NCBI RefSeq assembly: GCF_963676685.1
Contig: NC_092346.1
Span: 94,663,917 to 94,727,916, forward strand
DNA from: Mytilus edulis
Taxonomy: Eukaryota; Mollusca; Bivalvia; Mytilida; Mytilidae
Reading direction: 5' to 3'
Length of the DNA stretch: 64,000 nt
In this document: positions 44,801-59,800 of the stretch, piece by piece
Position numbering within the stretch: position 1 is the stretch's first letter
How the letters are laid out: every line of letters starts with the position of its first letter
Position numbers and translations under genes: made by a program
The notes under the pieces: generated by a model
Told to the model about the DNA's origin: nothing
The model's database searches: none
Seen by the model: only the letters and a program-made list of their open reading frames with translations

Positions 44801-47800
44801 CTTTCTTTAATACAAATACTTAATGTTAATATGAGTTAAGGATGAGTTAATTTATAAGGATGTATACCTCTGAGGAGCCAAAAATTTCTAGAATTAAACT
44901 TTTTTTTATTACCTGATTTTTGGGTTTATAAGACTGAAAAAGAAATAATTGATGAAGAAAAAATCATATGGTGATGCACTTCTTTTGTTGCTACGGTTCT
45001 TGCCTATTTTTGGGCTATTATCGTGAAAAAAATCACAGTTCTACAATTAAACTTTTTTTCATACTTTCTATAAAGTTGAAGTGGACCAATCTGAATAAAT
45101 TTTATTTAAAACCAGGTGCTCCGCAGGGTGCACCTTTATACGACCCCAGTGGTCAAACCCTGAACAGTTGGGGCAAATTTGGTCACAATATTCAAGCTTG
45201 ACACTGTCTGAATTTGGATTGTGATCAAATTTTTGACATAATATAGGTTTTTGTCACAAAAATTATGTGGTCAAAGATCTAACAAAGCTATTGCACAATA
45301 CTGTGCAATTAAAGATTTCTTCTTGAAACATTTCAAAATTCGAAATTTGAAAAATTTTGAAACTAGAGGCTCTCAAGAGCCTGTGTCGCTCACCTGTTAA
45401 TGTGTTTACTGATGTAGGCCATCTTCGTTGGTAGAGGGGTCATTAGACACTTTTTTTTTAAAATAGATACCCTAGTATTATGAGTGTGGCCAAGTTTGGT
45501 TAAATTTGGCCAAGTCGTTTTAGAAAAGATTTTTATACAAGTTACAAAAATGACGAAAAGTTGTTCAATATTGACTATAAAGAGCAATAACTCCTTAAGG
45601 GGTCCTCTAACAATTTTGATCATGCTGACTTATTTGTAGATCTTACTTTGCTGAACATTATTGCTGTTTACAGTTTATCTCTATCTATAATAGTATTCAA
45701 GATAATAACCAAAAACTGCAAAATTTCCTTAAAATCACCAATTTTAGGGCAGCAACCCAACAACAGGTTGTCCGATTCAACTCAAAATTTGTGAGGGGAT
45801 ATATCTTATTCTGATGGACATTTAAATCTTGAAAGATTTGCCCTAAATGTCTTAGTTTCAAAGATATAAAGCAAAAACTGCATTTTACCACTATGTTCTA
45901 ATTTTAGCCATGTCGGCCATTTTGTTTGGCAGGCTGGGTCATCGGACACATTTTTTAAACTATAAACCACAATGATAATTGTGGCCAAGTTTGGTTAAAT
46001 TTGGCAAAGTAGTTTTGGAGAAGAAGATTTTTAGAAAAGTTACAAAAAATGACGAAAAGTTGTTAAAAATTGACTATAAAGGGCAATAACTCCTTAAGGG
46101 GTCAACTGACAATTTTGGTCATGTTGACTTATTTGTAGGTCTTACTTTGCTGAACATTATTGCTGTTTACAGTTTATCTCTATCTATAATAGTATTCAAG
46201 ATAATAACCAAAAACAGCAAAATTTCCTTAAAATAACCATTTCACAGGCAGCAACCCAACAACAGGTTGTCCTATTCGTCTGAAAATTTCAAGGCAGATA
46301 GATCTTGACCTGATCAACCATTTTACCCCATGTCAGATTTGCTCTAAATGCTTTGGTTTTTGAGTTATAAGCCAAAAACTGCATTTTACCCCTATGTTCT
46401 ATTTTTAGCCATGGCGGCCATCTTGGTTGGTTTGACGGGTCACGCCACACATTTTTTAAACTAGATACCCCAAGGATGATTGTGGCCAAGTTTGGTAGAA
46501 TTTGGCCCAGTAGTTTCAGAGAAGAAGATTTTTGTAAAAGTTTACGGACGACGGACGACAGACGACGGACGCCAAGTGATGAGAAAAGCTCACTTGACCT
46601 TTCAGGTCAGGTGAGCTAAAAAAAGGAATCCCTTAAAATAATGGTAAGCACCTCCTCCCCCCCCCCCCCCCCCCCCCCCCCAACTTATTGAAACCCCCCT
46701 TCGAGCAATAACCCTTAAACGCAATCCCATGCTTTCCTTTGTAGCATTGAACTTTGTAGTATAATTTCAGAGATATCCATACACTTAAACACAAGTTATT
46801 GTCATGATTGTTTGAAAACTAGAAACATGCTTCTTTTTTTTCCTTTCTTTTGCCCCTAATTCCTACATATTTTGGGCAATTAATTCAAAACTTAATCCCA
46901 GCCTTCCCTTTGTTAAATGGTACATTGTGATACAATTTCAGAGAGATCCATACAATTACACACAAGTTATTGTCTGGAAACTAAAAAAATGCTTGTTTTG
47001 GACCCTTTTTGGCCCTTAAATCCTAACCTTAGGCCCCATAACCCCTTGTGGTTTTCAACATTGTGGTATAATTTCAGAGCAATTGAAATACTTGTACACA
47101 AGTTATTATCCTGAAACTAGAAAAATGCTTGTTTTGGGTCCCTTTTGGGCCCTAATTCCTAAACAGTTGGGACCATCATTCCCAACCCTCCTTTTGTGGT
47201 ATTGAACCTTCTTAAAAAATTTTATCAAGATCTATTAACTTAAACTAAAGTTATTATCCAGAAACCAATGTGTCTTCAGACAAAGACATCATACCATTAT
47301 ACAATCCAAAAATTTTTGGAGTCGTATAAAAACTTTAAGTAGGTGTTAATATAAGAAAGTTTTATCACATTTTGATGCTTTTTTCTTTCAAATTTACCAT
47401 GCTGTCAATTTTGTAAATTTGTAATTTTTCTTAATTTTAAGAACAAAATGCATTTTATTTGCAATTTTTTGGTTATAAATGATTGATAAAATCTAAGAAA
47501 TTTGAAAAGACAAAAATGTTTAAAGGGATGAACATGATTCTAGTTAAATAATTTTTTGTACTCCTCACCAGTTTTCTCAAAATTTTGGCTAAAAAGACTG
47601 ACTTGATTGGTCGTAAAATTTGAAAAATGGATTACTCAAAAACTATTCATTGTAAATACACAATTTTTTCACAGAGTTATGTTTGATTATATTATTTTAA
47701 AATTCATTGTTATTTTCTACTTGTATCACATGTTTTGGAAATAAATCCAGAACGAAATTTCAACGAGACTGAAACGTCAGAATTTATCCTTAACAAAACT

Positions 47801-50800
47801 CTTTACTGAATGTAAAACATAAAAGTGATGGGTTGATAAACAGAGTGATGACAATAGTATCTACAATATAATCATTAGAGAAAAAGATGCTTACTTCTTG
47901 TGGAAATAACCTTTGAAAAACATAACAAAATTGACCTCAACAAAGCAAACAGGTGTGCAGTTCCTTTCAATAAAAGGTAACTCACAATTTGTCAAATCCA
48001 TACCTTTTGAGATTTTTTATGAGTTTTGTGTAATTTTGTTTCATATCCTGTTGTTTTTCATTTGTCATTTCAGCTTTCATCAGAGTTAAGATTTGTATTG
48101 TGATAGCCTTCAGTTCTGTCTGCCTGATCAGTCCTATTTCTGCTATACCCAATCCAACAAAAATGTGCTGACATATTTTGGTCAACTCCAAAATCTAAAA
48201 CAACAAAGATTTTGTTATTAAAGTTTCATCCATACATAATTGTACTATAAATGTTTGAAATCAGAAACATCATTAAATATTTTGAATACCTTACAGAGGC
48301 TGAAATGAATTTAAAAGTAAATTTGGTATCTGTTTATAAAAACAAGAGGCTCTCAAGAGCCTGAATCGCTCACCTTAATTCTTTTGATTAAATCTCTCAT
48401 CAATGATTATTTTGGCTTTTCAATTTATTTAAATGTTTTTTGGATCGTCCTATTTTCTTCAAAAGCCAAAAAAAATAATCATTTTCTCCTATGTTCTATT
48501 TTAGCCATAGGAGCTATGTTTCTTGACATACAAGGAAATAAAATATAGAATTTATACTAGATACTCTGAAACTCATTTAGCCTAAGTTTGGCTGAAATTC
48601 ATACAGCAGTTTCAAAGGAGAAGATTTTTTAAAGTAAGTCAACATGATGAACAAATTGTGAAAAAAGTCTTTAAAGGGCAATAACTCCTTAAGGGGTCAA
48701 TTGACAATTTTGGTCAAAATGACTTAATTGAAGATCTTACTTTGCTGAACATTATTGCTGTTTACAGTTTATTTCTATCTATAATTATATTCAAGATAAT
48801 AAACAAAAACAGCAAAATTTCCTTAAAATTATCAATTCAGGGGCAGCAACCCAACAACAGGTTGTCTGATTCATCTGAAAATTTCAGGGCAGATAGAAAT
48901 TGACCTGATAAACAATATTACCCAACGTCAGATTTGCTCTAAATGCTTTGGTTTTTGAGTTATAAGCCAAAAACTGCATTTGACCCCTATGTTCTATTTT
49001 TAGCAATGGCGACCATGTTTGTTGATAGATCATAACTTCGGATACAATTTACAAACTAAATACCCTAAGGAACATTCAATTAAAGTTTGGAAGTATTTGG
49101 CCCAGTAGTTTCAGAGGAGAAGATTTTTGTAAAAGATTACTAAGATTTACGAAAAATGGTTAAAAATTGACTATAAAGGGCAATAACTCCTAAAGGGGTC
49201 AACTGACCATTTCCGTCATGTTGACTTATTTGTAAATCTTACTTTGCTGAACATTATTCCTGTTTACAGTTTATCTCTATCTATAATAATATTCAAGATA
49301 ATAACCAAAAACAGCAAAATTTCCTTAAAATTACCAATTCAGGGGCAGCAACCCAACAACAGGTTGTCTGATTCATCTGAAAATTTCAGGGCAGATAGAT
49401 CTTGACCTGATAAACAATATTATCCGATGTCAGATATGCTCTAAATGCTTTGGTTTTTGAGTTATAAGCCAAAAACTGCATTTGACCCCTATGTTCTATT
49501 TTTAGCAATGGCGACCATGTTTGTTGATAGATCATAACTTCGGATACAATTTACAAACTAAATACCCTAAGGAACATTCAATTAAAGTTTGGAAGTATTT
49601 GGCCCAGTAGTTTCAGAGGAGAAGATTTTTGTAAAAGATTACTAAGATTTACGAAAAATGGTTAAAAATTGACTATAAAGACAATAACTCCTAAAGGGGT
49701 CAACTGACCATTTCCGTCATGTTGACTTATTTGTAAATCTTACTTTGCTGAACATTATTCCTGTTTACAGTTTATCTCTATCTATAATAATATTCAAGAT
49801 AATAACCAAAAACAGCAAAATTTCCTTAAAATTACCAATTCAAGGGCAGCAACCCAACAACGGGTTGTCTGATTCATCTGAAAATTTCAGGGCAGATAGA
49901 TCTTGACCTGATAAACAATATTACCCCATGTTAGATTTGCTCTAAATGCTTTGGTTTTTGAGTTATAAGCCAAAAACTGCATTTGACCCCTATGTTCTAT
50001 TTTTAGCAATGGTGACCATGTTTGTTGATAGATCAAAACTTCGGATACAATTTGTAAATTAGATACCCTAAGGAACATTCAGTTAAAGTTTGAAAGTATT
50101 TGGCCCAGTAGTTTCAGAGGAGAAGATTCTTGAAATAGTTTACGACGACGGACGACGACGGACGCCAAGTGATGGCATAAGCTCACTTGTCCCTTCGGGA
50201 CAGGTGAGCTAAAAAGTATAATAATAAAAATATTAAATTGGTAACACATGCCACGTCCTAATTGGTATGTTTTTTTAGTTTTTTTTTGTGTAACCTGAAT
50301 AAAGCTATTAAGATTGCGGCGCCCTCACATATAAAATCCACTGCAGAAAAGTTTTCTCTAGGAAGATAACTGACAGAAATGAGACAGTAATACATGTACA
50401 ATGTCAACATACATGCTACAGAGAAATATCCCCTCCCTGTATATATAAGGAATAAAATTGTGTATTGCAAAGTGTCATTGATGTATGATAGACAAATTAT
50501 GATAAAGGTTTTATAATTCCAGTAACAGTGTTCAGATTAATATGGTCAACTTCACATGCTGGCCGACAATCCTACGTACTAAGTATGAGATGTTTCTGTA
50601 AAACAGCACCATCATGAAAATATGACAACAAATAATCCTACCGTGGATGAAAGCTTTATGTCAAATGGTTTCAGAGTTTTGACATGTTTTGACCAGATGG
50701 AGACTGACACTCTCGAAACAAAATACAGCCTTCAACAAGTGTCAATACAATGTCAATCTAAATCATTACAAATCTATGAAAGCTGTAAATAAATCAACAG

Positions 50801-53800
50801 AAAAGATGAAAAAAAATGTATGCCTTTGCATGAGTTAAAGACAAGTTTTTGCAATATAAGATTTTTTTATCTAGTGAAATCTATGGAGTATTATAATTTC
50901 ATATAGTGTTTTTGTTTGTTTGTGAACTGATATTTCAGAAATTGATAGCTCATTAAAGACATTATAGATGAATTCAGAAGAACTACTTTAACTACATACC
51001 TTTTCAACAGTAGCAAGGGTATGGTTGTCCATTATACAACTACTAGATACTGTTTGTTTAGTCATCAACTAAAATGAAAACGTTATCTATTAACTAGTTA
51101 TAACTATGTATACCAATCATAATATAAAAGAACAAAAATGTGTCCATAGTACAAGGATGCCCCAATTATGCTATCATTTTCTCTGTTCAGTGGACCGTAA
51201 ATTAACTACAAATATCATATTATAGGAAACATGTCTACTAAGTTTCAAGTTTATTGAACTTCAACTTCAAAAAACTACCTTGACCTAAACCTTTAACCTG
51301 AAGCAGGACAGACGGACAGATGAACAGACAGACAAATAGACGCACCAACTGAAAAACATTATGCCCACAAATGGTGCATAAAAAGAAACAAAACAAGTGA
51401 GCCTGTTCGATTTTTTCTGCATGGTATAAAGTGTGGAAATTATTGTGATATCAACCTAGTTATTGCTAGTTGATCATAAATTACTTGCATTAATAAAATC
51501 ATCGCAATAATTTCTGAATTGACAGTATTACCTGCGTCAATAACAGCTGACTCTGTAGAAAGTTACCGATACATTCAGCAGATGCAGAATTTCTACTATC
51601 TAGTTCAGATATCTTGTGTAGATCTCTGAAAGTTTAAACATGAAATATATTATATAAAACAGATCAATTCTAGCAAAGGAAAGAATATGTTAAAACATTT
51701 AATACAAATAAATTGTTATCATATACTGTCAAGTATAAAGGTAGAATTATTTATCATTTCTTTCATTTTTCCAAGGTTATTTGAATAAGCATAATCAAAG
51801 AGCATGAATTTATTAGCATTATTTCCAAAATTAATTCAACTGCACATGTAAAATGTAATTTACATAATCTAAATAGTTATTCAACTTTAAAAATAGCCAA
51901 TCATCGATACAAGTGTATGAATAATGTAATTATAGTGTTTTATTTTTGTACTATCAATTCCAATTTTACTTTCCACAGCAGTCAATGAGACTCAAGTCAG
52001 AGTGAGAGAAGGTATTTTACTTTGTATCTTATCACCTATTTTCCTACGTGAATATTCTAGGAGGAATCTCATTTCTGACTCTTTAAATATTTAATTTCCT
52101 TTGGGTCAGTGGACATGACTCCTTTCTGTACAAATTCCTCTGTTTAAATTGGGATCACTCTTAATATAATACAACGTCTTTTGACAGAAGGAGTTAATCT
52201 TTTTCAACAAATCGTCGTATTTTGATTCAGAATTGACAGAAGTTTAAAGGAGACAACTCGAAGCGATAATATGGAAGACTCCATTTCGGCTGAAGGGGTG
52301 TTCTAGTTACACCTTTACGTTGTGGACTACATTTATTTTAATTTAAATGATGCATATGATTTAAAATTATGCAACAACAATAACCCTTAATAGCAGACAG
52401 ACATAGAAAGGATCTCATGAGTTTCAAATTAATCAATGAAGTTGGGAATCCAGAGCAATCATTCAACCTGATACCCCTTGAAGTCAAGAAAACTATATGC
52501 ATGTGCATAATTACCTAAACAAACCCTAGACTTGTGATTTGTAACAAGGATGTACATGTATACTCAATGTTAAAAACGACCTAGATGGCTCTCCATCTCT
52601 TTATGGAAGTACAATATCAAATATCAGTTTCTTAACGGTGACATATAAGAAAAACTCCACTTCAGTTCTTATATTACAGAAATAGATTTATCGGAATTCA
52701 GAGAACTCTCGCATTTTATCAAAACTTGGGAATTCCCTCTGACGTGTTTCTAAATTTGTATTACACTGAATATAAATACTGCTTAATTCTGATTTTCAGT
52801 GTTGTTAAAAACAAGCATATAGGTTGAGGGAAATATCAGAACATGAAGATTATGAGAAGAACATTATAAGACAGTTGTTTAAATTCAATCCTTTTGTTTG
52901 TTTTTACCTTTTAAAGCAAGACAATCTTAAGAATCTGAGATGTTCCTTAATGTTTAGAATAAAACGGTTGACGTGAGGGCATAACCCTGAGTCAATGGTA
53001 AGTCTACAGATTACTTTAAAGTAATAGTATCCCAAAAACAATTTTCCAATAGGTATCATATTTCCAATGTTTTCTACCAATAATAATGATATTTTGTCAG
53101 GGGTAATATAATTCTGGTATTGCTAACCTGAATGCCTCAAACATGCAAATAGCTGCAAGAAATCAATGTCAAAATGTATACAGCTGAAAAGACTACATCT
53201 CAAAGATCTATTTCATAACTAATTAATTTTAATGGTACTATATCTATATGTATGGAGGTTTAATATCAAAACAATTGACTTTGGCTATATTTCAGATACT
53301 AGTTTGATTTCTTGTGTTTATCATTGAACTTTGAATATACTCTATTTTAGTTTTTCTCATTCTTGAACATAGTTTGTGGTCCATCTTACTTGACTATAAC
53401 TTGTAACATTTGTTGTGCTGTATTATTTTCCATAGAACAGATATTTTCCACCTGTTGTGTGATCTGTTGTATAAAGCTAGACACACTACTGGATGACCCT
53501 GGTAAATTATCATCTTTGTCTTCATTCTGATTCTGAAATTATATCATATGATACTTAAAGTTTAGTTGCCTAAACATTACTTATGAATGATATCCAAAAG
53601 ATATAAATCAAGAAAGGAAAGAATTTCTGGATCCTTATTTAAAGATCACACAAAGTAGATACTGTAAGAAAAACAATATGACATGTTCATAAAAGCAGCA
53701 AATGATTGCATTAAATGAAAATTTGCTTACATATGATTTATCCAAGGCAACTAATAGAAGCTTTCTTTTCAAGTATTGTAATGGATTAACATTAGCTTGG

Positions 53801-56800
53801 TTTATATAAGCAGAATTTGTTTTTTTCCAATAAAGCATGCAAGTTCAATATATCAGTAAATTTGTAAATGTACAAGGGTCATAATTTTAGATAAATGAGA
53901 TTTCATTGCCTTCCTTTCATTTTGAAAAAGATGTAGGAAAAATATTTGTTATCAATACATCATGTACATAGTCTGTACTGAATTTTATTTAATTACTTTA
54001 ATGGCACAAGATAGTGAAAACAATCATGTTTTTATCAAAGTTTTGACAATATTAACTTTTTAATCATAAACCCAATACCAATAGATAATCTTCTTGTACA
54101 TGAGATTAAATAAGACCCCTCTTACCTTTAACACTGGTACAAGATCTGGTAAACTTTCCCTGAGATATGTATAATGTTGCCAAGTGTAGTCCTCAAACAT
54201 GGTCATCATAGTAGGACAACTGAAGGCAGCATTAAATACCATCAATAACACACTAATGTCTGGGAGTTTGTTAAAGTCATAATGATGAATTCTGGACAGA
54301 AGTATGATGACATTTAAAATCTATGCTGCAGAGCTTTGCTTTTTTCTTTTTTTTTATCATCTTGAAATATTTTTGTTCAAAAGGAATGCTTACTTCCTCA
54401 ATCATGAGTATGATGACAATTAGATAAATGTAATACAGATAGAATTTAACAATAAATGCACTATGAACAAAATAAAGATAAGTTGTAAATTCCATAGCAC
54501 AAAAAAACCTATGATTGCTAAAATTATTTAAATCAAACCTGAAGAAAAATGCTTTTCAGACATATATTTAACATGTACAAAGTGTCAAACTTACTGATAA
54601 GGTTAGAGGTTGAGATAAGTTTTAAAGTTAAATTATTAGAAATATACCTGTAGGACTGTTCCAGTAAAAACAAAAATGGGACTTGCGAAAGGCACTTTGA
54701 AAATTTAATCTTTTCATGTTATTATATTCCGTGAAAGTGCAAGAGAAATCTTAAAATTTCCTCTAAAGATGTTCTTCAATTTTCAAAGTGCCTTCTCTGG
54801 TAATGATGCATATTTAAATGGAACACCTTGAACAAGATGATTGACAACAAGTTATACAAGTTTAACAAAGGATACATGCTGGATCATCCATATCTGGTTC
54901 TGGTGTATCGAAGTAAGGATGAAGACACAGGAGTGTAGGTACCAGTGGTAAGGTCAAATGTGGATGTTGCTTTCCTAAAAATTTCATACATCTGAAGAAA
55001 AGAAAACATACAGAAAGTTACTTTAATATATTTCTTACAGACTTATTGTAATAAATCATCTTTTTTTGTATTTAAATGCTTTTTGTATGTGTTACACTTC
55101 AAACCTCAATAATTCACTAGTGAACATGTAAGACTATTTTCTAACTCTATTATAATGGATGGTGTGAACAAATGTGCTTGTTTTTCGTTCAATGATTTCC
55201 GATGATTTTATCGATATAATTGAGTTTTTTTACTTTTAGCTATTTGGTTGATGAGTATACCATAAAGAGCAACTTTGTCAAACCAACCTAGAAAAAATCT
55301 AAAACCAGTTTGCTGTCTATTTATATCTATATATATATGTTGATATTGGCAAACTTCCGATGTCATCTTGATGAATTAGATGGCATCTAGACTTAAATAC
55401 ACACAAAATGTTGGTACATATTATCCAGCCCATGCATTGTAAATTGTTTATTCTAGACTTTTGTAACTTAAAACAAGAATATGTCCCCAGTACACTGATG
55501 CCCCCTCTGCACTATCATTTACTATGTTCAGTGGACCATGAAAATGGGGGAAAATCTCTAATTTGGCATTAAAATAAGAAAGATCATATCATAGGGAACA
55601 TGTGTACTAAGTTTCAAGTTGATAGGACTTGAACTTCATCAAAAACTACCTCGACCAAAAACTTTAACCTGAAGCAGGACGAACTGGCGGAGGAACGGAC
55701 AAACAAACGGACGCATAGACCAGAAAACATAAATGGGCATCAAAACCCATAATAATAAAAATTTTAGTATGTTATAAATCAAATACCAGTATGAGAATTT
55801 GAATCAAATTGATGAACATGAGTTTGACAGCTAATGCCCCTTTAACAAGAAAACATTATTGGCAGGACAAAATTATTATTGCTCTTTATTGTGTTTTGTC
55901 ATAATCTAATTTTTACAACATGTATTTTAATTAAAAACAAAATAATGGCAAGGTAACTCACTTCCAAACAGATCTTTTATCTTGTGGATATCTCCTAAGG
56001 TTATCTAGTAGACCTACAATACAAGCATTCAAGCTTTCTTTTGTTGACACTCTTACATCACATAACATGTCTCGTAAAGCCTCTCTAGTTGTAGTGGAGA
56101 AATCCTGTCACAAAACAAAACAACATTTTGTCAAAACTGATTGGGTTTAATACTGTAAATCTTTCTCGTAAGTCAGTACTCTTCAGTAGTTGTGATTTTT
56201 TTGGCTTCTGTTAACATTTTTGGTCAATATTGGGAGACATTTAATTTATTTAAAGCTGTTTGGACCTATGATGATTTTGAGCTTGACTATATTTATCAAG
56301 ACGATATGTTGACCCCTATGTGTAGTTTTTGTGTGTTGTTGAGTATATACAAACTAAGCCATTTGTCAACCAAAATTTGAAAAATAGTGAAATAAGGGAC
56401 ACAAGGAGACCAGCTAGATAGCTCATTTGATGAAAAACATAATTAATTTTAACTATTGTCATGTATACTTTTTCAATGGAAAAGCGTTTTTAATAAATTT
56501 TCATAAGGTCTATACATTCCTTTCAATAGTTCTGATTCATTTCCAACAGATATTTTCATTTTAACCTGCAATAATCAAAGTATATTTCCAACTGGTCTTC
56601 ACATTTTTACCTGTAATACTCCAAGTATGATTTCCAACTGATCTTCAAATTTTAACCTGTTATACTACAAGTATGATTTCCAACTAATCTTCATTTTTTT
56701 ACCTGTTATACTACAAGTATGATTTCCAACTGATCTTCACATTTTTACCTGTAATACTCCAAGTATAATTCCCAACTGATCTTCACATTTTAACCTGTTA

Positions 56801-59800
56801 TACTACAAGTATGATTCCCAACTAATCTTCATTTTTTAACCTGTATGCTTTGCAACTGATGTTTGCATTTTTACCTGTAATACATGTACATCAAGTATGA
56901 TTTCCAGCTGATCTTTAAGTTTTTGCCTATAATACTATGGATGTGATTTCCAACTGATGTTCACATTTTTACCTGTAATACTCCAAGTATGATTTCCAAC
57001 TGGTCTTCACATTTTTACCTGTAATACTCAAAGTATGATTTCCAACTAATCTTCATTTTTTTACCTGTAATACTCCAAGTATGATTTCTAAATAATCTTC
57101 ACATTTTTACCTGTAATACTCCAAGTATGATTTCCAACTGATCCTCACGTAAAGTCACATGATTACTTAGTTTTCTCAGACTGTTGATAGCATTGAGTCG
57201 TACACTTTCTATCTCATCATTAAACATATCTATAATACTGTCCTGAGATAAAATAGCAAACTCCTGGGACTGGGCTGCTAACTCACACAGTGAATCTAAT
57301 GCTGCATTCCTCACCTCTACAAAAGACATTATGAAATGTTCAATTGACCCCAAAGGTATATCAACATTAATAAATGATAAACTATCCCTATACATGGTTT
57401 ACCTTAACCACCGTTTCACAAGAATGTACAAAGAAAATCTTAACCATATACATGGTTTACAATTTGTTTGTACCGTTGAACTTTGTGTAAAAATTGTTTT
57501 GGTTAAAATCACTTCTTATCGCCATGAATAGTTTAATAGTAGATAAAAATTGGTGCTTTGATTTGTAACTATCTTCACAAATTACCAATCTAATTAAAAA
57601 CCGATCTCTCATCGCTCCTGTTTCTGATATGTCGCGTGGGAGATCTAACGAAACCGGCTTTGAGGTCACGTGTGAGTGAACTAAAAGTTATGAATTTATA
57701 AAGATATGCAAATGATTTGACGACCTATTAATAAGCCAATCAAAAAAGTTTATGAATTATTTTGACTGACGATTTCGTCGTAAATAAAATGAGTTACATC
57801 CCTTTGCCTTACGTTAAACTTCCAAGATCGTGGAAGACTCAATTTCATTGGTCGAAAAAGACACACCTACGAGGTCACTCACATGTGACCTCAAAGCGGG
57901 TTTCGTTAGATCTCCCACGCGACATATCAGAAACAGGAGCGATGAGAGATCGGTTTTTAATTAGATTGCACAAATTACATTCATAAGTAAAAACATGTAA
58001 TATATATATTGCAGAGTAAACAATTAAAAAAAACCCAAGAAAACAATTCTTGTCAAATGGTATAGTGTTTACATGATGATAGTAGACTGCAAAACCATGT
58101 TATATTTCCATGATTACTATTTTTGTGTGACCATAAAAATGTCATTCAACTCAACTTTTCAAAAATTACAAATTAAAATATCAAGATTTAAAATTTAAAT
58201 CTAAGATTAACCAAATTAAAAGTAAATCATCTTACATATATGCATGCTAACCTGCTTATCAAAATTCTCACAAATAACTTAAGGATGTTTGCTTGTCATG
58301 TTTTGGAATTTTTGTCAGATTTTCGAAATCCTCTGGTTTTATCCATTTGAATGCCTTAAAAAAGTTTGCCCATGGACACCCATTTTCCTTTTTATAAATC
58401 TTTTACATGTATAATTATAAGCCATTTGTAAAAGTTTTATAAAATCTTATTCATTTTTTACTAGTTTTTGAGAACTTTAACTGGTCAATGATAAAGCTAT
58501 GAAAAATCAAGAGAGAACATTTTCCCGCCAAAATTCCAATAGCTAATATCTCAAAAACAAGCACATTGACCCCTATTTTTTTTTTGCTTTTTTGATACCT
58601 CAATTAATCCCCCATCAATATATACTAGTATTATGAAAAGCTATTTCTTCTGAAACTGAGCAGCGAACTTCCTTAAACTACCTTTTTGTCAACAGTACTT
58701 CAAATATGAAGGTGATTATGAATGAAAATTCATTCAAGGAGGCTCACGAGTACAAAAATTTCAGCAAAATATTAAACATTTTTCTTTCATTACAAATTTT
58801 ATCTTTTACACTATTAGTTGTTACTTTATAATTTGGTACAAAAATTATCCAAACAAATAGATTCATTTTGGCACCAGATGACTTTTAAAATATTTATATC
58901 ATTTAAAAAGCTCCAAATTATCTCCCTTTGGTGCAAAAATGCCATTTTTTTGCATTAAATTTAGTAAAACAAATAAATGAGTTGAAGTAACATCTCTAAC
59001 ATCCCTATTACCCAGAAATTCATCCTCTGTTCCATGTACAAATGCTCCACAAGCTCCCATGTTCATCAAAGTTACAGATTCTGGAGCTACTTCATCTTTT
59101 GGAGCATCATCTGCCCATTTTTGTCCTGAGGACCATTCTCCAGAGGCATAGTGGTCCTTTGCTCTCTCATGGGCACTTTTCTTTTGCTAACAATTATAAA
59201 GTATAAATACATGTTTAAGGACAGACATAATTACCTAACTGCCACATAAAACGTATGCTACTGTTGAACCTATCAATTTTGTTTACATTTTCATGTTGTG
59301 TTTCTTAAAATGTTTCTTCTTCAATAAACTGTATTGATAGGGAAACGGATGACTGATGGATGGTTTATGTATCTATTTCAAGTCAGTGGTGATTGTTAAG
59401 CTTTCTTTTTAAGTTAGATCTTTAGTTATAGGCATTGGGTTTTCTTAAATTTGTCGAAAGATGATTTAAAGCTTTCCAAAAAGTGTGGGCACATTTTTAT
59501 GACTAAAGTATGAATGGTCAAGATCTATTTGTTTATGATGTCATGTAATTCAGTTATAATTTGAATACTCAAATATATGTTAAGACTATTCTTAAAATCT
59601 ATGCCATATCTATTCCAAACTTCTGTATACTGTAGTATGACAAATTCAATTTACCATGTAATGTATTTTGGAATACATTTGTATCATCAATTCTGAAACA
59701 TCAAATTTTCTTTCCAATTTAAAAACATCATCAAATGTAGAATTAGGTGAGGTCAATGTTTATCAATCATTATTCATCACTATCAAAATACTTCACCTAC

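Noticed and set aside
45390-46489. Several 60-77-codon ORFs
   Set aside because: Internal to the GAGCCTG-family repeat; the same peptides recur in its other copy and reflect repeat sequence rather than a gene.
57331-57986. Plus and minus ORFs with matching [17 protein letters not shown] peptides
   Set aside because: The two peptides come from the inverted arms of the MULE-like MITE.
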